A stretch of DNA of 10,253 nt from Deltaproteobacteria bacterium (GTDB lineage: Bacteria > Desulfobacterota > Desulfovibrionia > Desulfovibrionales > Desulfovibrionaceae): positions 1-10,253 of the forward strand of contig JAITGZ010000015.1 in the NCBI GenBank assembly GCA_031280335.1, given 5' to 3'. Under the pieces are notes generated by a model. That model was not told where the DNA came from and did no database searches. It saw only the letters and a list, made by a program, of their open reading frames with translations. Positions 7,310 to 10,253 of the stretch are shown here, one piece after another (the first letter of the stretch is position 1; every line of letters starts with the position of its first letter). A program made the translations under genes and the position numbers.

Positions 7310-8380
7310 ATGCTCAATCTGCTTAATCTCAGCCGTGTGGAACTGGAGGATTTCATCACCCGTGATTTGGGCGAGCCTTCTTTTCGGGCTGTTCAGGTCT
7401 GGCGTTGGCTTTGGGCTGCGGGAGCGCGTTCTTTTGCGGAAATGAGTAATGTCAGCAAAGCGCTGCGCGCCGCATTGGCTGAGCGGGCTTTTATTTACAG
7501 GCCGGAGACGCTGGAGGAGCAGCGCAGTCGGGATGGCACGGTAAAGCTGCTTTTGCGGTTGGCGGATGGGGAGCTGATTGAGACGGTGCTGATCCCTGAT
7601 GAGCGTCCGGGGAGCGACAGGCGCGTTACCCAGTGTCTTTCCAGCCAGGCGGGATGCTCCATGGGCTGTCTTTTTTGCGCCACCGGCGCTTTGGGTTTTG
7701 TCCGCAATCTGGATCATGCTGAAATTCTGGGGCAGGTGCTGGTGGGACGTGAAGTGCTGGCGCGGGATTATGGCCGGGGATCCGCCCCGCGCAACCTGGT
7801 TTTTATGGGTATGGGCGAACCTTTGCTTAATTTGGACAACCTGCTGCGCAGTCTGGAAACAGCCCATTCAGAGCAGGGACTGCATTTTTCCCGCCGCAGG
7901 ATTACGGTTTCCACCTGTGGGCTGCCCCATGGACTGCGCCCTTTGGGAGAAAGCGGTCTGGCGGGTCTGGCCCTTTCTTTGCACGCCCCGGAGCAGGAGC
8001 TGCGTGCGCGGATAATGCCCAAGGCCGCCCGCTGGCCCATGGATGAGCTTCTGGCGGAGCTGGAGCGTTACCCCCTGGGAGCGAGGGAGCATATCACCCT
8101 GGAGTATCTGCTACTGGGAGGAGTGAACGACGCGCCGGAACAAGCGCGCGCCCTGGGGCGTCTGGCCCGGCGGTTGGAGGCTAAAATCAATCTCATTGCT
8201 TACAATATGACGGAAGGCGCGCCCTATGCAGCTCCGTCGCCGGAGCGGGTGCTGGCCTTTGAGCGCGAACTATGGAGTCTCGGCCTGGTGGCTGTACTGC
8301 GTCGGAGCATGGGAGCGGACATACAGGCCGCCTGCGGGCAGTTGCGGGCTTCCGCCAGTAACAAAGCTGGCGATGGGTGA
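7310..8380 (+). CDS. rlmN: Dual-specificity 23S rRNA/tRNA adenine-C2 methyltransferase RlmN
   Basis: Radical-SAM enzyme that methylates C2 of A2503 in 23S rRNA and of A37 in some tRNAs, which supports translational fidelity. The 356 residues begin with the typical LLNLSRVELEDF and FRAVQVWRW elements. The cluster motif CxxxCxxC is C116, C120, C123 in GCSMGCLFCATG. The SAM-binding MGMGEPLLN and the LSLHAP segment follow. The second essential cysteine, used in the methyl-carrier mechanism, is C342 in AACGQL near the C-terminus. It starts 46 bases after the peptidase, with no clear promoter or strong Shine-Dalgarno in the gap, so it is probably co-transcribed and may be weakly translated. The MGMGEP and C-terminal CGQL patterns favour RlmN over the resistance paralogue Cfr. 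Confidence 0.96.
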   Translation: MLNLLNLSRVELEDFITRDLGEPSFRAVQVWRWLWAAGARSFAEMSNVSKALRAALAERAFIYRPETLEEQRSRDGTVKLLLRLADGELIETVLIPDERPGSDRRVTQCLSSQAGCSMGCLFCATGALGFVRNLDHAEILGQVLVGREVLARDYGRGSAPRNLVFMGMGEPLLNLDNLLRSLETAHSEQGLHFSRRRITVSTCGLPHGLRPLGESGLAGLALSLHAPEQELRARIMPKAARWPMDELLAELERYPLGAREHITLEYLLLGGVNDAPEQARALGRLARRLEAKINLIAYNMTEGAPYAAPSPERVLAFERELWSLGLVAVLRRSMGADIQAACGQLRASASNKAGDG

Positions 8381-8409
8381 TGGCTCAAAAGCCCGCTTTG
8401 TATTTTTTT
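8345..8409 (+). terminator. Rho-independent terminator of rlmN
   Basis: Several nested stems overlap the rlmN stop codon. GCGGGCTT (8345-8352) pairs with AAGCCCGC (8389-8396), enclosing CGCCAG/CTGGCG (8353-8358 with 8367-8372). Alternatively ACAAAGC (8361-8367) pairs with GCTTTGT (8395-8401), enclosing GGCT/AGCC (8382-8385 with 8390-8393). Both folds are followed by TATTTTTTTA (8401-8410), a good U-tract. Which fold dominates cannot be decided by eye. Confidence 0.55.
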
Positions 8410-8448
8410 ATTGACCATCTCCCAAAAGTGGGGTAGTCGTTATTCTTT

Positions 8449-8525
8449 GTCCCCATCGTCTAGCCGGCCCAGGACAACGGCCTTTCACGCCGTCAACAGG
8501 GGTTCAAATCCCCTTGGGGACGCCA
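8449..8525 (+). tRNA. tRNA-Glu (anticodon TTC)
   Basis: The cloverleaf folds completely. Acceptor GTCCCCA (8449-8455) pairs with TGGGGAC (8515-8521), followed by discriminator G8522 and an encoded CCA (8523-8525). The anticodon stem ACGGC/GCCGT (8477-8481 with 8489-8493) carries loop CTTTCAC with anticodon TTC at 8484-8486. The T arm AGGGG/CCCCT (8498-8502 with 8510-8514) carries loop TTCAAAT. The D arm lies in 8458-8475 (GTC/GAC stem). The gene is intact, so insertion of the neighbouring element regenerated or preserved its 3' end. No clear promoter is seen between the rlmN terminator and the gene. Confidence 0.97.
8484..8525. other. Inferred attachment site (attL-type) in the 3' half of tRNA-Glu
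   Basis: A tyrosine-recombinase gene ends 31 bases after the tRNA CCA and points toward it, the classic layout of elements that integrate in the 3' part of a tRNA gene, usually with a crossover core between the anticodon loop and the 3' end. The exact core cannot be defined because the second copy would lie at the far end of the element, outside the window. Confidence 0.5.
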
Positions 8526-8555
8526 GAAATTTTACAGGGTTATACGCCTCTGTTG

Positions 8556-9803
8556 CTAGTGGAGCATGTCGTGTACATGCCCCTGTGTACAAAATGCCTC
8601 TGGATTCGCCTCCAGGGGCATTTCCTTTTCCAAAAGGCCGCTTACGGCCCTGCCTATGCCACTCTTGCTCAAACCGTCCAAAATTGTTTCCTGATCGGCA
8701 TACAGCCCAGCGCTCCGGACATAGATGTCCGTGGTGGTCGCCCTGGAATGCCCCAACAATACCTGCGCGGCAGAAAGGCCTCTGTCCACAAATGTGATGG
8801 CTGCCGACTTGTGTCGGATAGCATGGAGTCCAAAAGGCTTCACTCCGGCCCGGGCGCAAAGCGCGTTCATAAAATGCAGCCTGGCCCGGTATGGCTGTCC
8901 TACCGCGCCACACTGCGTTTGCATAAACACATTGTCCACCTCGCAAGGTCGCGCGTCATGCCACCAGGCGAGAGCCTTGATCAGTTCCTCATGTATCGGT
9001 AGCCACCTTTCACGCTCTGCTCCGCCTCCGGCCTTACGGTCGGTGAGCCGGATCCTGCCGGCAGGCAGATCCACATCAGCCCAGGAGAGCCGGAAAAGCT
9101 CTCCACGCCGCGCGCCTGTGAAATACGCGGCCAGCAGGAACACCAGATCCTGGCCTTTGGCCAGCTGAAGCACCCTGATGACATCCTCCTCCGGAGGGAC
9201 ATAGCGATGCGTCCGCTTGGACGGAAATGGCTTGATCCGTTCCACCACCGCCGCGCTCTGGGGAAAATCCTCCACATAGTCCATTCCCCAGTTCCAGGCC
9301 GAGAGCAGATTCTTGCGGTAGACATTGGCCCGGTTCGGCCCTTTTTTATCAGCAATGCTGGCCAGAAACTGATAGACCAGAGGCCGTGTAATGTCCTCAA
9401 GTCTGCCGATGCCCTCAGCGTTGCAGAATGCGAAAAAAGCCTTCATAACCGTTGTTTTCTCCACATACGTCTGCCGTCTCATAATTCGCGCCGCATGGCC
9501 CAGATAGCCTTCACCCCAGGCCAAAAGCCTTTCTGAGGCCGTGGGGATCCGCCTCTGCGGTTTTTCCAGCTGGAGCAGCGGACTCGGTTCCAGACCGAGT
9601 TTTCCAAGGGCGTCCAGTATTGTCAGACCCTGCTTCAGCATTGCCTCGATTTTTTCCTTGTGTTCGACCTCCCATGATTTTGCGGCCGTCCACTCCGGCC
9701 CCTTCTTCCTGCCGGGCGGGAACAGTCTGCAAGCAACCTGCCTGCCGTCCACAATCACCCGCGCCCACCACGCATTTCCTCTGTCTTTGCGTAAACTCGG
9801 CAT
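8556..9803 (-). CDS. Site-specific tyrosine recombinase (phage-type integrase)
   Basis: This enzyme catalyses integration and excision of the element at tRNA-Glu. It has 415 residues. The N-terminal arm-binding-like region is at about 1-80 (AWWARVIVDGRQ, FPPGRKKGPEW), the core-binding SAM-like domain at about 88-190, and the catalytic domain at about 200-365. Active-site residues are all present: R232 in TGARRGEL, a candidate Lys at 257, H327/R330 in LHAIRH, H352 in LLGHS and nucleophile Y361 in TDIYV (nine residues after H352, as usual). A tail of 54 residues follows the tyrosine, longer than needed; its end is encoded by palindromic DNA. The start ATG has GGAGG nine bases upstream, inside the upstream HTH gene. 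An in-frame TGA at 9821-9819 bounds the frame, so a longer start is excluded. Confidence 0.95.
   Translation of the reverse strand: MPSLRKDRGNAWWARVIVDGRQVACRLFPPGRKKGPEWTAAKSWEVEHKEKIEAMLKQGLTILDALGKLGLEPSPLLQLEKPQRRIPTASERLLAWGEGYLGHAARIMRRQTYVEKTTVMKAFFAFCNAEGIGRLEDITRPLVYQFLASIADKKGPNRANVYRKNLLSAWNWGMDYVEDFPQSAAVVERIKPFPSKRTHRYVPPEEDVIRVLQLAKGQDLVFLLAAYFTGARRGELFRLSWADVDLPAGRIRLTDRKAGGGAERERWLPIHEELIKALAWWHDARPCEVDNVFMQTQCGAVGQPYRARLHFMNALCARAGVKPFGLHAIRHKSAAITFVDRGLSAAQVLLGHSRATTTDIYVRSAGLYADQETILDGLSKSGIGRAVSGLLEKEMPLEANPEAFCTQGHVHDMLH
8561..8583. repeat. Small inverted repeat at the integrase stop end
   Basis: GCATGT (8564-8569) pairs with ACATGC (8575-8580) around CGTGT, extended by GG/CC (8561-8562 with 8582-8583) past one mismatch. 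It encodes the last codons of the integrase on the minus strand and lies between the tRNA and the larger hairpin. No T-run follows on either strand. It might be a recombinase accessory site or part of the integrase 3' end. Confidence 0.35.
8592..8630 (+). terminator. Terminator-like hairpin in the integrase 3' coding end
   Basis: AAATGCCTCTGGA (8592-8604) pairs with TCCAGGGGCATTT (8611-8623) around TTCGCC: thirteen base pairs with one U-G wobble, followed by CCTTTTC on the plus strand. On the minus strand the same stem is followed by TTTTG. The stem is flanked by an A-run and a T-run, as in bidirectional terminators, although the T-run is broken. It lies about 70 bases after the tRNA and could end its transcript. 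On the minus strand it is coding (integrase residues about 394-404). Confidence 0.4.
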
Positions 9804-9963
9804 CGTTGAACGCCTCCATCAGCGCGCCCCAGCGAAACCGCCAGCGGTTCCCAAATTGCCTGCCGCCAATTTCAGAAGCTACCTGTCTGATCGTTCTGCG
9901 GTCAAGACGTAACTCTTTGGCGACCTGGTCAAGAGTGAGAAAATCGTTGGGAGCGTAAGGCAT
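9511..9963 (-). CDS. Excisionase-like helix-turn-helix DNA-binding protein, frame running into integrase
   Basis: The first ~55 residues are a clear HTH_17/excisionase-type domain: FLTLDQVAKELRLDRRTIRQ is the helix-turn-helix, followed by the wing-like GGRQFGNRWRFRWGALMEAF. Such small proteins steer the integrase toward excision or act as regulators. After NDAEF the frame finds no stop and continues for 293 bases over the integrase gene to 9511; that part is compositionally a shadow of the integrase and probably not a domain. ATG 9963 lies four bases after the methylase stop; an in-frame GTG at 9975 would overlap the methylase end by eight bases. Neither has a strong Shine-Dalgarno. Real functional length is uncertain: about 55-60 residues, 150 residues, or a frameshifted fusion to the integrase. 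Confidence 0.7.
   Translation of the reverse strand: MPYAPNDFLTLDQVAKELRLDRRTIRQVASEIGGRQFGNRWRFRWGALMEAFNDAEFTQRQRKCVVGAGDCGRQAGCLQTVPARQEEGAGVDGRKIMGGRTQGKNRGNAEAGSDNTGRPWKTRSGTESAAPAGKTAEADPHGLRKAFGLG
9813..9817 (-). promoter_or_regulatory. Shine-Dalgarno deciding the integrase start
   Basis: GGAGG lies nine bases before the integrase ATG (9803-9801), inside the codons for the end of the HTH domain. It argues for independent or coupled initiation of the integrase from within the HTH reading frame. Confidence 0.6.
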
Positions 9964-9967
9964 AAAT

Positions 9968-10253
9968 TCACTCACACAGTCCGTATGTCAGTGTGCCGGG
10001 CAGCAGCATGGGGCGATGGGCGGAACTCCTCCCGGCATTGGGGGATACCCACAAAAATTCGGTGCGTATGGCGGACATTTCCGCAATGGCGGCACAGGAA
10101 CTGATCTGCCAGTCCGCGTAAAGCTCGCGGTATAACGGGCTGTCGTATCCTGAAAGTAAAACCATGCCACGCACGGAGTGCAGCACTTCCGCCAGCTCCA
10201 CGTGCTGCTCCCGCGTCATTTCGTGCCTATACCGATCGCCGTGCGCGGTACGC
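9968..10253 (-). CDS. D12-class N6-adenine DNA methyltransferase, C-terminal part (start outside window)
   Basis: About 94 residues are visible, entering from the right edge with no start codon. The segment GDRYRHEMTREQHVELAEVL followed by MVLLSGYDSPLYRELYADW and RTEFLWVSP is characteristic of the C-terminal half of phage-type Dam/D12 methylases, which transfer a methyl group from SAM to N6 of adenine. The catalytic DPPY motif would lie just upstream, outside the window. An internal ATG at 10219 lies inside the conserved HEMT motif and is not the true start. The stop TGA (9970-9968) almost touches the HTH gene. In phages such enzymes protect DNA from host restriction or regulate phage genes; the recognition site cannot be told. 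Confidence 0.85.
   Translation of the reverse strand, partial: RTAHGDRYRHEMTREQHVELAEVLHSVRGMVLLSGYDSPLYRELYADWQISSCAAIAEMSAIRTEFLWVSPNAGRSSAHRPMLLPGTLTYGLCE

Larger units (their letters stand above)
8526..10253. mobile_element. Left end of a prophage or integrative element at tRNA-Glu
   Basis: Directly after tRNA-Glu the coding strand switches and all genes run leftward: a partial DNA adenine methylase, an excisionase-like HTH gene and the integrase. Such a cluster at a tRNA 3' end marks an integrated element that extends past the right edge. No capsid, conjugation or defence gene is visible here, so prophage and genomic island cannot be told apart; the methylase type is common in phages. 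Confidence 0.75.

Noticed and set aside
8514..9002. Plus-strand open frames across the integrase region
   Set aside because: They run antisense to an integrase with a complete active site and show no motif of their own.
9511..9800. A second domain in the C-terminal part of the HTH open frame
   Set aside because: This stretch is read out of frame with a well-supported integrase; its Gly/Arg/Gln-rich composition is that of a shadow frame. Kept only as part of the unusual open frame.
8526..10253. An anti-phage defence island or restriction-modification system next to the integrase
   Set aside because: Only a methylase end of common phage type, an HTH gene and an integrase are visible. No nuclease or other defence partner is in the window, so the claim is unsupported.
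1..10253. CRISPR arrays, riboswitches or rRNA
   Set aside because: No regularly spaced repeats, no recognisable riboswitch core in the leaders, and no rRNA segments were seen on reading both strands.

Overview
The window looks like the chromosome of a GC-rich, Desulfovibrio-like sulfate reducer (Desulfovibrionaceae). This is inferred from codon style, from the GC-rich hairpin clusters between genes, and from the style of the integrase. No lineage marker in the window proves it. It consists of a dense run of plus-strand chromosomal genes up to a tRNA-Glu, then the left end of an integrated, phage-like element read on the minus strand.

Left part (1-4254). The first ~120 bases look like the tail of a DDE transposase (ISAs1-like) and the end of its insertion sequence. 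A TTGACA-type promoter then precedes an acetamidase/formamidase-family hydrolase and a 12-segment APC permease. These two probably form an operon that imports and hydrolyses an amide or related nitrogen compound. A block of strong hairpins closes the operon. Next come the DNA repair glycosylase Tag and an IclR-family regulator; the regulator is a candidate controller of the amide operon, with tag sitting between them.

Middle part (4255-8407). A near-consensus -10 box precedes a very large M16C (presequence-protease-like) zinc peptidase of about 975 residues. It is followed 46 bases later by rlmN, the radical-SAM methylase of 23S rRNA and tRNA. Nested hairpins and a T-run end this unit. These are housekeeping genes.

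Right part (8449-10253). tRNA-Glu(TTC) is complete, with an encoded CCA. Thirty bases past it, a convergent tyrosine recombinase starts a minus-strand block of integrase, excisionase-like HTH protein and the C-terminal end of a D12-class DNA adenine methylase cut by the window edge. The arrangement is that of a prophage or genomic island integrated into the 3' end of tRNA-Glu and extending to the right.

I did not find a clearly new system. The points most worth checking are the HTH reading frame that runs 293 bases into the integrase gene without a stop, the terminator-like hairpin buried in the integrase 3' coding end where it would serve the disrupted tRNA gene, and the amidase-permease-IclR cluster of unknown substrate.
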